From assembly GCA_025058055.1 (NCBI GenBank), contig JANXEU010000026.1, forward strand, positions 1 to 57,426: 57,426 nucleotides of DNA. The letters run 5' to 3'. Source of the stretch: Candidatus Calditenuaceae archaeon (GTDB taxonomy: Archaea > Thermoproteota > Nitrososphaeria_A > Caldarchaeales > Calditenuaceae). The translations under genes and the position numbers were made by a program. Below, piece after piece: positions 23,371 through 31,775 of the stretch (positions are counted from its first letter, which is position 1; each line of letters starts with the position of its first letter). The notes below the pieces were generated by a model. It ran no database searches. It saw only the letters and a list, made by a program, of their open reading frames with translations, and was not told where the DNA came from.

Positions 23371-24056
23371 GGAGGTATTACGACTTGGGCCTCGCACCTG
23401 GTACACGATCCGACGCGACTCAGATGCTTCGCACAGCAAGGGAGCTGGGGTTTCACGGCGTCACCGTCGAGGTCGAGGACTCGGCGCTGGACGAGCTGCG
23501 TGCGTCGGCTGAAGGCATCGAGCTGTACAGCAGGACAACCCTAACCCCTAAATCACCCAACGATCTCTATCGCGAACTGCGCCGCGTCAGGTGGAGGCAT
23601 CACGTGATAGCGGTCAGAGTCTTCAGCAGAGAGCTACTGATGGCTGCCCTCAGGGATTCAAGGGTGGACCTAGTGGTGGCGCCGGTGAACCAAATGATCA
23701 CGATCGATCATCACGTAGCCGAGGTCTCTCGTAACGCAATAGAGCTGCAGTTCTCGAGTTTTCTGAAGAACCCAGAGGCCTTCGCAGCTTGGCTCCTCAG
23801 GTCCTCGAGGTGGATTGAGAGGAGACGGGTGACTGTCGTGGTGACCTCAGGAGCATCGAGGGAGCTCGAGATGCGGAGACCGATCCAGCTCGCCTCCCTG
23901 CTCGCAGGTATGGGGTTCAGAGTCGATCTCGCTCTCGACTCGGTCTCTAACGTTCCCTCAGCGATCGCGGTTGAGAACGCGAGGAGGCTACTCGGCCTGT
24001 CGGACTCCAGGGGCGTGTGGGTCCTTGAAGGTGAAGAGGAGGTACCTAGGAGTTAG
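23367..24056 (+). CDS. rnp3: Ribonuclease P protein component 3 (Rpp30)
   Basis: 229 residues, a TIM-barrel protein of RNase P that cuts 5' leaders from pre-tRNAs. YYDLGLAPG at the start, LGFHGVTVEV, VDLVVAPVNQM, IDHHVAEVSRNAIELQFS and the late DSVSNVPSAIAVENARRLLGL match the family. It starts at TTG within the stop of the COG1325 gene and overlaps the pop5 start by about 26 bp. Rpp30 binds Pop5 in the holoenzyme, in keeping with the coupled genes. Confidence 0.9.
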   Translation: MRRYYDLGLAPGTRSDATQMLRTARELGFHGVTVEVEDSALDELRASAEGIELYSRTTLTPKSPNDLYRELRRVRWRHHVIAVRVFSRELLMAALRDSRVDLVVAPVNQMITIDHHVAEVSRNAIELQFSSFLKNPEAFAAWLLRSSRWIERRRVTVVVTSGASRELEMRRPIQLASLLAGMGFRVDLALDSVSNVPSAIAVENARRLLGLSDSRGVWVLEGEEEVPRS

Positions 24057-24357
24057 GGTCAGGTCAGCTGGTGAGGGCCCTTCTCTGAGGTATGTTCACG
24101 GCGAGATATTGAGGGCACTCGCTCAGCTCTTCGGTCAGGTCGGGACTGCCAGAGCAGCGATCAAGCTGATGTGGTCAGACGAGTCCCTCGGAGTGCTGAT
24201 CATCAGGTGCTCGCTCGGTTCGCTCTGGAAGGTCTTGCTCGCGATATCTACCGTCTCGACCGTCGAAGACCGTGCGGTTGCCCTCGATGTGGTGACAACC
24301 TCCGGTTCGGTACGGAAGGTGAAGGAGAGGTTGAGCGCGGCTCCTAATCACTCCTGA
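24031..24357 (+). CDS. rnp2: Ribonuclease P protein component 2 (Pop5)
   Basis: 108 residues from GTG 24031 (MKRRYLGVRV). A TTG at 24025 is an alternative two codons earlier. KRRYLGVRVRS at the start, the middle HGEILRALAQLFGQVGTARAAIKL and GVLIIRCSLGSLWKVLLAIS, here as landmarks, fit Pop5. It forms the catalytic-side subcomplex with Rpp30. Its 3' end overlaps the 3' end of convergent tatC by 10 bp. Confidence 0.87.
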   Translation: MKRRYLGVRVRSAGEGPSLRYVHGEILRALAQLFGQVGTARAAIKLMWSDESLGVLIIRCSLGSLWKVLLAISTVSTVEDRAVALDVVTTSGSVRKVKERLSAAPNHS

Positions 24358-25232
24358 GCCCTTCCACACCTCTGACAGAAGACCCCTTCCTCAAGCATCC
24401 TGAAACCGCAGAACCTACAATACTTCATCGACGGCCCCTCTAATTCCATTTCCCTCCTCCTCTCGAACCTCTTCGCGATCAGTACGGCAGTCTCGGTCAG
24501 CGCGATCATCGGCAGAAAAAGCACAGTGTTCGCGACCAACCATCCGTCAGGTGTAATGAGGGCGATCGCGATGTAGAGCAGCCCGTACACGTAGAGCCTG
24601 TTTTTGGTGACGATCGAGGTGTTGACGATGCCGAGCCTCACCAGCAGCACGAAGATCGCGGGGACCGTGAAGAGGAAACCCATGAGCGCAACGGTCGCGA
24701 AGACCATGAAGTAATAATCGACCGCGGTGATGACGAACTCCGCACCTACGATCTCCGCGAAAATGTACATGAACCTGATCACGAGGGGCATGACGATGAA
24801 GTAACAGAACGTAGCGCCCAGGGTGAAAAGCGCGACGAAGGACGTCATGAAACCCCAGATCAGTCTTCTCTCGTGAGGGTAAAGGGCAGGGTCTACGTAC
24901 ATGTAAACTTCGTAGGCGATGACGGGAGACACGGTGATGAGGGCCATCAGCGCCGAAGCGACGAAGTATACCTCCAGCGGTGAGGTTACCGTCCCTGCGA
25001 TGATCCTGACACGGCCTTCGGCCAGCTGAAGCGTCCTCTCCAGTACCAAGTTGATGACGGGCACGTAGGTTCCGCTGAGGAAGCCCTCAGGATTGAGCTG
25101 AAACGTCAGCAGATCCCTTGGAAAGACCAGCCAGAATACGAGGGCTATCAGGAACGATAAGATGACTACCTTGACCCTGTTCCTCAGCTCTATCAGGTGC
25201 TCAAGGAACGTCATCTCGCGCTGGTTCTTCAT
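24348..25232 (-). CDS. tatC: Twin-arginine translocase TatC with C-terminal zinc ribbon
   Basis: 294 residues. TatC is the receptor of the Tat system that exports folded proteins. MTFLEHLIELRNRV gives the family N-terminus with its conserved Glu, VSPVIAYEVYMYVDPALYPHERR the first periplasmic/cytoplasmic region, and six membrane segments follow up to about 255. An unusual tail after residue 255 is basic and ends in a zinc ribbon, YCRFCGF and VFCQRCGRAQE (two CxxC pairs). Tat export fits the Rieske protein in this window. TatA was not found here. Confidence 0.9.
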   Translation of the reverse strand: MKNQREMTFLEHLIELRNRVKVVILSFLIALVFWLVFPRDLLTFQLNPEGFLSGTYVPVINLVLERTLQLAEGRVRIIAGTVTSPLEVYFVASALMALITVSPVIAYEVYMYVDPALYPHERRLIWGFMTSFVALFTLGATFCYFIVMPLVIRFMYIFAEIVGAEFVITAVDYYFMVFATVALMGFLFTVPAIFVLLVRLGIVNTSIVTKNRLYVYGLLYIAIALITPDGWLVANTVLFLPMIALTETAVLIAKRFERRREMELEGPSMKYCRFCGFRMLEEGVFCQRCGRAQE

Positions 25233-25270
25233 CCACCTCTGCCGGTAGAGTTGCGCTAAAAGGTGTAACC

Positions 25271-25291
25271 CCTCCGGAACGGAGGCTTTTT
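25271..25291 (+). terminator. Hairpin followed by T-run (possible terminator or leader hairpin)
   Basis: CCTCCG (25271-25276) and CGGAGG (25280-25285) form a 6-bp stem with a GAA loop, followed by CTTTTT. On the plus strand this has the shape of an intrinsic terminator, but no plus-strand gene ends here. It lies 31 bp before the PPAT gene, so it may instead be a leader structure or insulate that gene. Confidence 0.4.
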
Positions 25292-25321
25292 CTCGTGAAG
25301 GTCTGGCCTGAATGACTTGAG

Positions 25322-26116
25322 TTGAGTCGGAGATCAGGCTGGACCGAGTCGACCGAGGTGCTATACTCGATGCTCTACGAGGCTGTTAGGTCGAACCCGA
25401 ACTATCAGCAGCTGAAGACGAAGGCGGCGGAGCTCGTGACGGCCAATCCGAGAATAGACTCGATGAGGCTCTCCGAGATCCTGAGGATCCCGAGGGGCGT
25501 GGCGTTGGTCTTGCTGAGGGCAGTTAGGCTCTGGTATCACGAGGTCTCTGATGAGGTGAGGCTGTGCAGACACGTGATCCCTAGGTACAGGAAGGCGGGC
25601 GTCGGAGGGACGTTCGACAGGCTTCACGTCGGACACGTAGCGCTGCTCAACGCCGCGTTCAGGGAGGCCGAGAGGGTGTTCATAGGTCTAGTTTCGGATG
25701 AGTTCGCGCGGAGCGCGGGGAAGAAGGACACGCTCAACTACGAAGAGAGGAAGGATGTGCTCGAGGGGGAGCTGCGGAGATGGGGTTGGATCGAGAGGGC
25801 TGAGATCGCAGAGCTCGATGACCCATACGGCCCTCCCCTGACAGACGAGAGTTTCGACGTAGTGATCGGTAGCCCCTTCACGTTAGCGAACTGTCTGAAG
25901 ATCGCGGTTGAAAGGATAGCCGCGAGCAGGCAGCCTATCGCGGTGGAGGTGGGCCCGATAGTTTTAGCGGAGGACGGCTCACCGGTCTCGAGCACCCGGA
26001 TCAGAGCCGGCGAGATAGACAGACATGGCAGACTCACAGGATCCCGAGTAACATCATCACGGCACACACAACAACGACCGCCCCTAAGGCCCAAGGTCTC
26101 CCCGCCCTCACCCTGA
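25322..26116 (+). CDS. Archaeal phosphopantetheine adenylyltransferase with N-terminal helical domain
   Basis: 264 residues from TTG, longer than the usual 150-160 of archaeal PPAT. The enzyme makes dephospho-CoA. The nucleotidyltransferase core begins at GVGGTFDRLHVGHVAL (93-108, HxGH motif) and ends with VSSTRIRAGEIDRHG. Residues 1-88 are an added helical domain with an HTH-like look (SMRLSEILRIPRGVALVLLRAV). The last 29 residues are Ser/Arg/Pro-rich and lie over the 3' end of the opposing gene (83-bp overlap), so they may be a recent extension. Confidence 0.85.
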   Translation: MSRRSGWTESTEVLYSMLYEAVRSNPNYQQLKTKAAELVTANPRIDSMRLSEILRIPRGVALVLLRAVRLWYHEVSDEVRLCRHVIPRYRKAGVGGTFDRLHVGHVALLNAAFREAERVFIGLVSDEFARSAGKKDTLNYEERKDVLEGELRRWGWIERAEIAELDDPYGPPLTDESFDVVIGSPFTLANCLKIAVERIAASRQPIAVEVGPIVLAEDGSPVSSTRIRAGEIDRHGRLTGSRVTSSRHTQQRPPLRPKVSPPSP

Positions 26117-26912
26117 CCTTGAGGGACCAACAGGAGTGAACGATCATCGACACCCATCCCACGACCGTGAGGATCGCCGAGACTGGCTCCCGATTGGCTA
26201 CCGGTACCACATCAAAGGACTCGAGCGACTCATAGGACATCAACTCATAGCTTATAGAGGACAGTTGAAGGTCTCCCAGCTCTATGATGGTCCTATTCAC
26301 CCGGACGGTCACGTTTTTCAGCAGCAACCTCTCGAGGTACGAGCCGTTCTTGAGGGATTCGATGTCAGAGGGGTCTGCCTTCATCTCGAGCCTCTCTGCC
26401 CTCGTGATCAGAGCACTTCCGCTGATAGGTTCACCGCTGGGAAGGAGTATGCCGGAGTACGTCACGTTCTCGGCCTTGAACCCCTCGACCGCGACTCCGA
26501 CGACATAGAAGGTACGTTGTTCCGAGACGAGCCCGTAACCAAGGACAACGGCAGACGCTATAGCCATGAAGACCGTTGCGTGAAGCACGGTGGACACCAG
26601 CTCCGCCGAGAAACCCCTCCTACCCGTTGCGTAAGTAATCGCCGCGAGCGTGAACATCACAACGACCGTGCCTATTACGAGGTATCCTATCGATGCGAAT
26701 GCAACGTCCCTCGGAGAGGTAAAGGGGAGACTGATCTCCTTGAAGGTCGAGAAGGGGTAGACCCAGTTGGTCAGGAAGACAGTATTGACGACACCCGCTG
26801 TCGCAACGAGAGCCGTGGAGAAGACGAAGATCGCGAAGGCCCTCTTGAACCTCGGCCCAGAGGTGAAAGATTGCGCGAGTGCCACGGGGTCTAAGATCTC
26901 TCTGAGTTTCAT
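26034..26912 (-). CDS. Membrane protein with a large extracytoplasmic domain
   Basis: 292 residues. Membrane segments at about 26-48, 68-92 and 106-128, then a soluble domain (130-235) with several possible N-glycosylation sites (NVTYS, NGSY, NVTV, NRT), then two final membrane helices (about 243-262 and 273-291). No known family is recognised. It follows the PPP-phosphatase gene by 2 bp as the last gene of the MFS-DUF35-PPP unit and overlaps the convergent PPAT gene by 83 bp. Confidence 0.65.
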   Translation of the reverse strand: MKLREILDPVALAQSFTSGPRFKRAFAIFVFSTALVATAGVVNTVFLTNWVYPFSTFKEISLPFTSPRDVAFASIGYLVIGTVVVMFTLAAITYATGRRGFSAELVSTVLHATVFMAIASAVVLGYGLVSEQRTFYVVGVAVEGFKAENVTYSGILLPSGEPISGSALITRAERLEMKADPSDIESLKNGSYLERLLLKNVTVRVNRTIIELGDLQLSSISYELMSYESLESFDVVPVANREPVSAILTVVGWVSMIVHSCWSLKVRVRAGRPWALGAVVVVCAVMMLLGIL

Positions 26913-26914
26913 CT

Positions 26915-27715
26915 CTAAAGCTGCACCCTCCTTATGGAGGACGGTCCCAGCTCAAGGGCCGCAGGAGATATTCCGTAGTGCCTACAGGAGAAGACGGTGA
27001 TCACCGACCCGTTGAAGTGGTACCTCAGTCCGTCTGGTTGCGGTTCATGGGCCCTTACGACTCTCCTGAGACCAGAAGCTTCTAGGAAACGCTTTGCTGT
27101 CCTTCTACCGAAAACGTAAACGCCAGACCCTCGCCAGCTCGGTGCGAAGTCTTCCACCGACTCGTCGGGGTCGTTCCAGAGCAACTGTAACACGGTTCCG
27201 TCCTCGATGTCCTCGCCCTGTTTGCGGACACCCGACAGTTCTCTCACAGAACCCACCCCTATAGGTATGCCGCCATGCACGACCATGGTCTCACCGTTCA
27301 GGGTCGCGAATATCGGAAGCTCCGCGAAGAACGAAGCCACAAGTCCGTAAGCACCAGCCCCGAACCTCCTAGTTACGACGTCGTAGAAACCGTAGGCATA
27401 GTTCATTTGAGCTGTCTCGTGGTTGCCTCTTATCACTCGAACCTTGCTGAGGTTTTCCAGCTTCGCCCTCAACAGACCCACCAGCACCTCCAGCTGATGC
27501 GGCCCTCTATCCACTACGTCTCCGAGGAAGATCAGTAAGTCGTATCTGTCCATCAACTCGAGCGATGACTTCAGCGACTCTAAGTCTCCGTGAAGGTCGC
27601 CGATGAGGAGGGCCCGATCCGCGTTGAGGCTCAAGACGGCAGGCTCCCTCGACAGAGCTGCTCTCCCGTCCTCCAACAGGTCCTTGAAATCCCTTAGCGT
27701 TAGGCTCGTTGTCAA
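26915..27715 (-). CDS. PPP-family protein phosphatase (metallophosphoesterase)
   Basis: 266 residues from TTG. The full PPP signature is present: GDLHGD (39-44), GDVVDRG (65-71), RGNHE (96-100) and VVHGGIPIG. These residues bind two metals and hydrolyse Ser/Thr phosphate. HEPQPDGLRYHFNG and ITVFSCRHYG near the C-terminus fit the same fold. The start overlaps the stop of the DUF35 gene by 4 bp, so the two are coupled. The target protein is unknown. Confidence 0.88.
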   Translation of the reverse strand: MTTSLTLRDFKDLLEDGRAALSREPAVLSLNADRALLIGDLHGDLESLKSSLELMDRYDLLIFLGDVVDRGPHQLEVLVGLLRAKLENLSKVRVIRGNHETAQMNYAYGFYDVVTRRFGAGAYGLVASFFAELPIFATLNGETMVVHGGIPIGVGSVRELSGVRKQGEDIEDGTVLQLLWNDPDESVEDFAPSWRGSGVYVFGRRTAKRFLEASGLRRVVRAHEPQPDGLRYHFNGSVITVFSCRHYGISPAALELGPSSIRRVQL

Positions 27716-28266
27716 CTCCGTGCCGGTACCAACACATACGTTAGGTAACTGTCGAGCTGCCTTCTCTCGACTTCGAGCTTCACCGGCATACCGATCTTCA
27801 GCTCGGAGACATCACCTGCCCTCACCCACGCGAGGACGTTGAACCCCTCCTTCATTCTGGCTATCCCTATGATGTAGTCGTCGTAGTGCATGAAGCTGGT
27901 CGGCTTGACGAAGATCTTCGTGTAAGTGAGGAGAGTCCCCTCGCCCTCGACCTTCTTCCACTCGATGTCACCCGAGCCGCACCTTGAGCAGTCCGACTGA
28001 GGAGGGAAGTACTTCGCGTTACACGTCTTGCACTCCGTGTAGAGGACTTCGTTCCTCTTCAGCCCCTCGAAGAACTGAGAGATCCTTTTGACCGGAATGA
28101 GGTACCTGAGCCTGAGCTCCCTCTGATCAACGAACAGGGGGTCGCCGGTCTTTTCGTCGCTCACGATCGGAAGCCCCGACCTCCCCTTCTCAGCCTCCAC
28201 ATAGGAGAGCCAACCCTTCACGAACGCTTCGATCTGCTCCTTAGTTATCCTAGTGCTCACATCCAC
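27712..28266 (-). CDS. DUF35 OB-fold zinc-ribbon protein
   Basis: 184 residues from GTG. A helical N-terminus (1-70) precedes the rubredoxin-like ribbon C79-x2-C82 and C93-x2-C96 and an OB-fold (105-180) with GEGTLLTYTKIFV. In archaea DUF35 proteins bridge acetyl-CoA thiolase and HMG-CoA synthase, or deliver acyl-CoA substrates to thiolase-like enzymes. No thiolase lies next to this one, which is unusual; it is instead between an MFS transporter and a PPP phosphatase. Confidence 0.82.
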   Translation of the reverse strand: MDVSTRITKEQIEAFVKGWLSYVEAEKGRSGLPIVSDEKTGDPLFVDQRELRLRYLIPVKRISQFFEGLKRNEVLYTECKTCNAKYFPPQSDCSRCGSGDIEWKKVEGEGTLLTYTKIFVKPTSFMHYDDYIIGIARMKEGFNVLAWVRAGDVSELKIGMPVKLEVERRQLDSYLTYVLVPARS

Positions 28267-28273
28267 TCATCCG

Positions 28274-29512
28274 TCAGGTTCTATTTTCGGATTTCCTGAT
28301 TCCCCTATGACGGACGATCACCGCTACAACGACCGCGGCGGTTGCCAAAGAGGGCAGTCCTATCAGCGTGAAGGTCCCAACAGGCAGGTGAAGGCCAGCC
28401 AGCAGCGCCGACGTCAGCGATCCCAACACGACCCCCAGCAGACCCATGCCCTGCGATATGCCGGACGCCGTTCCGCGAATTGTAGCGGGCAAAGAGACCG
28501 AGATGTAAGAAGACGTCAAGAAGACGAAGCTCAACGCCACACCGAACGTGACAGCGCTGAGGTACCAGAGATGTCTCGCGCCGAACCCTGTGTCCAATAG
28601 ATAGGAGGAGGCCGATGCCGCGACCAGACCGATCACGACGCCGACGTAAGGTGAGACTCTGGAGGCGACCCGCTCCGCGGCGAAGAAGAACGGTATCGCG
28701 GTTCCGGTTGATAGAGCCATGAAGACTCCAACCATCGCAGCCGCTCCCCTCTCGTCGAGACCAGCCCTCTCAATGAGCATCGAAGGCGCGGTCCCAATTA
28801 CTCCTCCCACCATCAAGTACATCGAGAGCATAGCAGCAGAAGCGACAGCGATGGGTACCACGTTCGTGAAGATCGCGAATCTCGCTGGGTTTCGGCCTCG
28901 GAGGCCATTCTCCCTCAGCGAGTACCCACCGAACCTCAGGAGACCTATCGTAGCGGTTATTGCTCCGGCGACGACCAGATAGACTCCAGAATGTCCGAAC
29001 CTGAGGACGAGGGCGCTAGCGCTGCCCGAACCGGCGATGATCGCGACCGCGACGAAGGTCCAGTAAATAGCCAGCGATCTACCTAGGTTCCTCTGGAAGA
29101 GGTCACCGATCGAGGCCAAGGCAGAAGGCACGACGAAGGAGTCTGCGACGGCGTGTGTAACCCTCACAACGAACAATTGAATTGGGTTGACCGAGAATGC
29201 GTATCCGAGCATGAGGAAGAGGTCCGCGAGGAGCCCGAAGGCCAGTAGCCTCCGCCTTCCGAGCTTGTCCACCAAGTAGCCGGCGACCATGGTCGTGAAG
29301 ATCGCAACGAGGGAGTAGGAGCCCGCTATCGTGGCAGCGAGCACCCTGTCGGCGCCCAGCAGCAGCGCCTGAGACGCTATGATCGGTGAGATCATCGAGG
29401 TGTCCAAGAGAGCCACGAAACCCAGCGATCCGAGCGGCCACATCCTGGGCGCCTCGGTGCTCAGAACTTGAGATTCCTCGGTATGCAAGACGTTGGTTCC
29501 ACCAGTTTTCAC
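28274..29512 (-). CDS. MFS transporter
   Basis: 412 residues from GTG with 12 membrane segments. GYLVDKLGRRRLLAFG between helices 2 and 3 is the MFS signature loop. PLGSLGFVALLDTSMISPII resembles drug/metabolite exporters. Substrate is unknown. The predicted transcript starts one base before the GTG (TATA-like GAATTATT, minus strand, about 27 nt upstream). Two GTTNNAAC dyads flank this box, see the operator entry. The next gene (DUF35) starts 7 bp downstream. Confidence 0.88.
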   Translation of the reverse strand: MKTGGTNVLHTEESQVLSTEAPRMWPLGSLGFVALLDTSMISPIIASQALLLGADRVLAATIAGSYSLVAIFTTMVAGYLVDKLGRRRLLAFGLLADLFLMLGYAFSVNPIQLFVVRVTHAVADSFVVPSALASIGDLFQRNLGRSLAIYWTFVAVAIIAGSGSASALVLRFGHSGVYLVVAGAITATIGLLRFGGYSLRENGLRGRNPARFAIFTNVVPIAVASAAMLSMYLMVGGVIGTAPSMLIERAGLDERGAAAMVGVFMALSTGTAIPFFFAAERVASRVSPYVGVVIGLVAASASSYLLDTGFGARHLWYLSAVTFGVALSFVFLTSSYISVSLPATIRGTASGISQGMGLLGVVLGSLTSALLAGLHLPVGTFTLIGLPSLATAAVVVAVIVRHRGIRKSENRT

Positions 29513-29526
29513 CTAATAACTTTGTG

Positions 29527-29562
29527 GTTAGAACAATAATTCAGCTAATCGATTGTTGAAAC
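29527..29562. promoter_or_regulatory. Pair of GTTNNAAC palindromes around the MFS promoter
   Basis: Site A GTTAGAAC (29527-29534) and site B GTTGAAAC (29555-29562) share the dyad GTT-NN-AAC, each with AA or ACAA continuing outward (GGTTAGAACAAT and TTGTTGAAACAA). They are 28 bp apart centre to centre. The minus-strand TATA-like box GAATTATT (29535-29542) lies between them. This layout fits a dimeric repressor controlling the MFS-DUF35-PPP operon. Confidence 0.5.
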
Positions 29563-29714
29563 AACAAACCCAAGGGCTCTTTAGGTCGTGTCGATGTTAG
29601 GGGGCTGCGTGTTTCGGTGTCGAACGTTGACTCTCTGGACAGCCTCATCTGTCCTACGACCTCACATTAGGACCTTTGGGCTCACAAACACGTTATCTAG
29701 GAGGTGAAGACTTT

Positions 29715-31775
29715 ATGGGTGTGGAGAGGAAAGGAGAGAACAGACTGGCAACAGCTAAGAGCCAGTACCTGCTTCGGCACGCCCACAACCCCGTAGATTG
29801 GTACATGTGGGGGGAAGAGGCCTTCGAGAGGGCGAGGGCGGAGGACAAACCGATCTTCCTCAGCATCGGGTACCTCGCCTGTCACTGGTGCTCGGTGATG
29901 GAGAGGGAGTCCTTCGAGGACGAAGAGACCGCGAAGCTCCTGAACAGGCACTTCGTTGCTGTGAAGGTCGATCGAGAAGAGCACCCGCACGTCGATGAGT
30001 ATTACATGCGCGCTGTTCAGCTGATGACCGGTACCGGAGGATGGCCGCTGACCGTCTTCCTCACGCCCGACCTCAAGCCCTTCTACGGGGGCACTTACTT
30101 CCCGAAGGAGCCGAGATACGGTCTGCCTAGCTTCAAGCAGGTCCTTCAGGCAGTTTTGAACGCTTGGAAGAGCAGAAGGGAAGAAATCGAAACGGAGGCC
30201 GAGCGGGTCGACAGGCTTGTCAGAGAGACCTTCGCTCTTCCGAGACCGAGAGGGGTCGTAGCCTCTGCGAACGAGGCGCTGACCGCAGCCTTCGACCAGC
30301 TAGTGATGCTCTTCGATGAGGACTACGGTGGTTTCGGCACCGCTCCCAAGTTCCCCCAGGTCGGTCTTCTGTTGGTCGCCGCGAGGCACAGCCTCCTCAC
30401 CGGCAACTCGGTTTCGATGGGCATTCTGACCAGAACCCTTAACTCTATGATGAGAGGAGGAATCATGGATCAAGTCGGCGGAGGCTTTCACAGGTACGCC
30501 GTCGACAGAGCGTGGAGAGTTCCACATTTCGAGAAGATGCTCTATGACAACGCCCTGCTCTTGCTCGCCTACTCCGAGGGATACTTGCTGACCGGAAAGA
30601 GGGATTACGCTCGAGTCGTGAGGATGACGATCGAGTTCCTGATGAGAGAGTTGCGATCCGAGTCGGGAGGCTTCTGTTCTTCCCTCGACGCCGAATCAGA
30701 GGGTGAGGAGGGCCGGTACTACACTTGGAGTTACTCGGAGCTCCTCGAGACGTTTGGGGAAGAGCAGGGCAAAAAGATAGCTAGGTTCTTCGGCGCAACG
30801 GAGCCTGGGAACTTCGAGGCCGGGAGGAACGTACTCTTTGCAGCCGGTGACTTCTCGGAGCTCGCAGCGGAGCTCAACGTGGGAGTCGACGAGGCCTTGA
30901 GCCTCATCAGGGATAGGCTGATGAAGGCCCGATCGCTGAGGGTAAAGCCTGAGAGGGACGAAAAGGTGATTGCATGCTGGAACGGATTAGCCGTCTCGGG
31001 GCTCTCCCTCGCCTCGGTGGCCCTCGAAGAGCCTCGCTATCTCAATGAGGCCCAGAGCGTCATGGACTCCTTGACCGGGCTTCTGATCGACGGCCGTCAC
31101 CTTTGGAGGTACTGGATGGAGGGAAGGGGAGAGGTTGAGGGCAGGTCCGAGGACTACGCCGCTATCGGAAGGGCTGCGTTCGACCTCTGGTCCCTCACGG
31201 GCGAGGAGAAGTACCTTGAGCTGGCTGCGACCATGATGGACGTGCTCTTAGATAGGTTCGTGCTTGATGATGGCGTCGTTCTTTACTCGCCTAGGGAGGA
31301 GCGTGGCCCTCAGTCGAACTTCGGCGAGAACTACGAGGGAGTTCTACCGACTGGTGCGTCCTTGTCCTTCTCGCTCGCGGCAAAGCTCTTTCACTGCACG
31401 GGTTCGAAGAGGTACGGAGACGCTGCGGAATCGATAGCCAAGAGGTTGAGCGGCCGCATTGCAGAAGACCCTCTGAGCTTTCCGTACTTTGTAGCGGAGC
31501 TTCCGCTGATGAGCAGAAACGCTAGAGAGCTCTTCGTGGTAGGAAGAGGTCCACCTGACAGAGAGCTCCTCCTCAAGCTTTACAGGAGCTGTCACCCATA
31601 CTCGGTCTTGACGCCCATGAGGGAGGGGCGCACCCCTCTGTTGTTGAGGGACGTGGCCTCTGACAAGAAGGTCATTGGGGACGGACCTACATTTTACCTC
31701 TGCGAAGGTTTCGCGTGTAGGCTTCCAACAAACGAAGTCCAGCAAGTGCTCAAGAGTCTGCAACCGACTGGGTAG
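29715..31775 (+). CDS. YyaL/SSP411-type thioredoxin-domain protein (DUF255)
   Basis: 686 residues from ATG 29715, with AGGAGGTGA 8 nt upstream; a longer TTG start at 29676 lacks this. Residues 10-165 are the thioredoxin-like domain with [15 protein letters not shown] and C56-H-W-C59 in LACHWCSVM. The rest is an (alpha/alpha)6 barrel resembling N-acylglucosamine epimerases ([25 protein letters not shown] is a landmark region near 270). Family members are widespread, but the substrate is not established. It stands alone, convergent with nnrD. Confidence 0.9.
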   Translation: MGVERKGENRLATAKSQYLLRHAHNPVDWYMWGEEAFERARAEDKPIFLSIGYLACHWCSVMERESFEDEETAKLLNRHFVAVKVDREEHPHVDEYYMRAVQLMTGTGGWPLTVFLTPDLKPFYGGTYFPKEPRYGLPSFKQVLQAVLNAWKSRREEIETEAERVDRLVRETFALPRPRGVVASANEALTAAFDQLVMLFDEDYGGFGTAPKFPQVGLLLVAARHSLLTGNSVSMGILTRTLNSMMRGGIMDQVGGGFHRYAVDRAWRVPHFEKMLYDNALLLLAYSEGYLLTGKRDYARVVRMTIEFLMRELRSESGGFCSSLDAESEGEEGRYYTWSYSELLETFGEEQGKKIARFFGATEPGNFEAGRNVLFAAGDFSELAAELNVGVDEALSLIRDRLMKARSLRVKPERDEKVIACWNGLAVSGLSLASVALEEPRYLNEAQSVMDSLTGLLIDGRHLWRYWMEGRGEVEGRSEDYAAIGRAAFDLWSLTGEEKYLELAATMMDVLLDRFVLDDGVVLYSPREERGPQSNFGENYEGVLPTGASLSFSLAAKLFHCTGSKRYGDAAESIAKRLSGRIAEDPLSFPYFVAELPLMSRNARELFVVGRGPPDRELLLKLYRSCHPYSVLTPMREGRTPLLLRDVASDKKVIGDGPTFYLCEGFACRLPTNEVQQVLKSLQPTG

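Noticed and set aside
24025-24030. TTG 24025 as the pop5 start
   Set aside because: Possible, but GTG 24031 gives the usual N-terminus K-R-R-Y-L; the difference is two residues and undecided.
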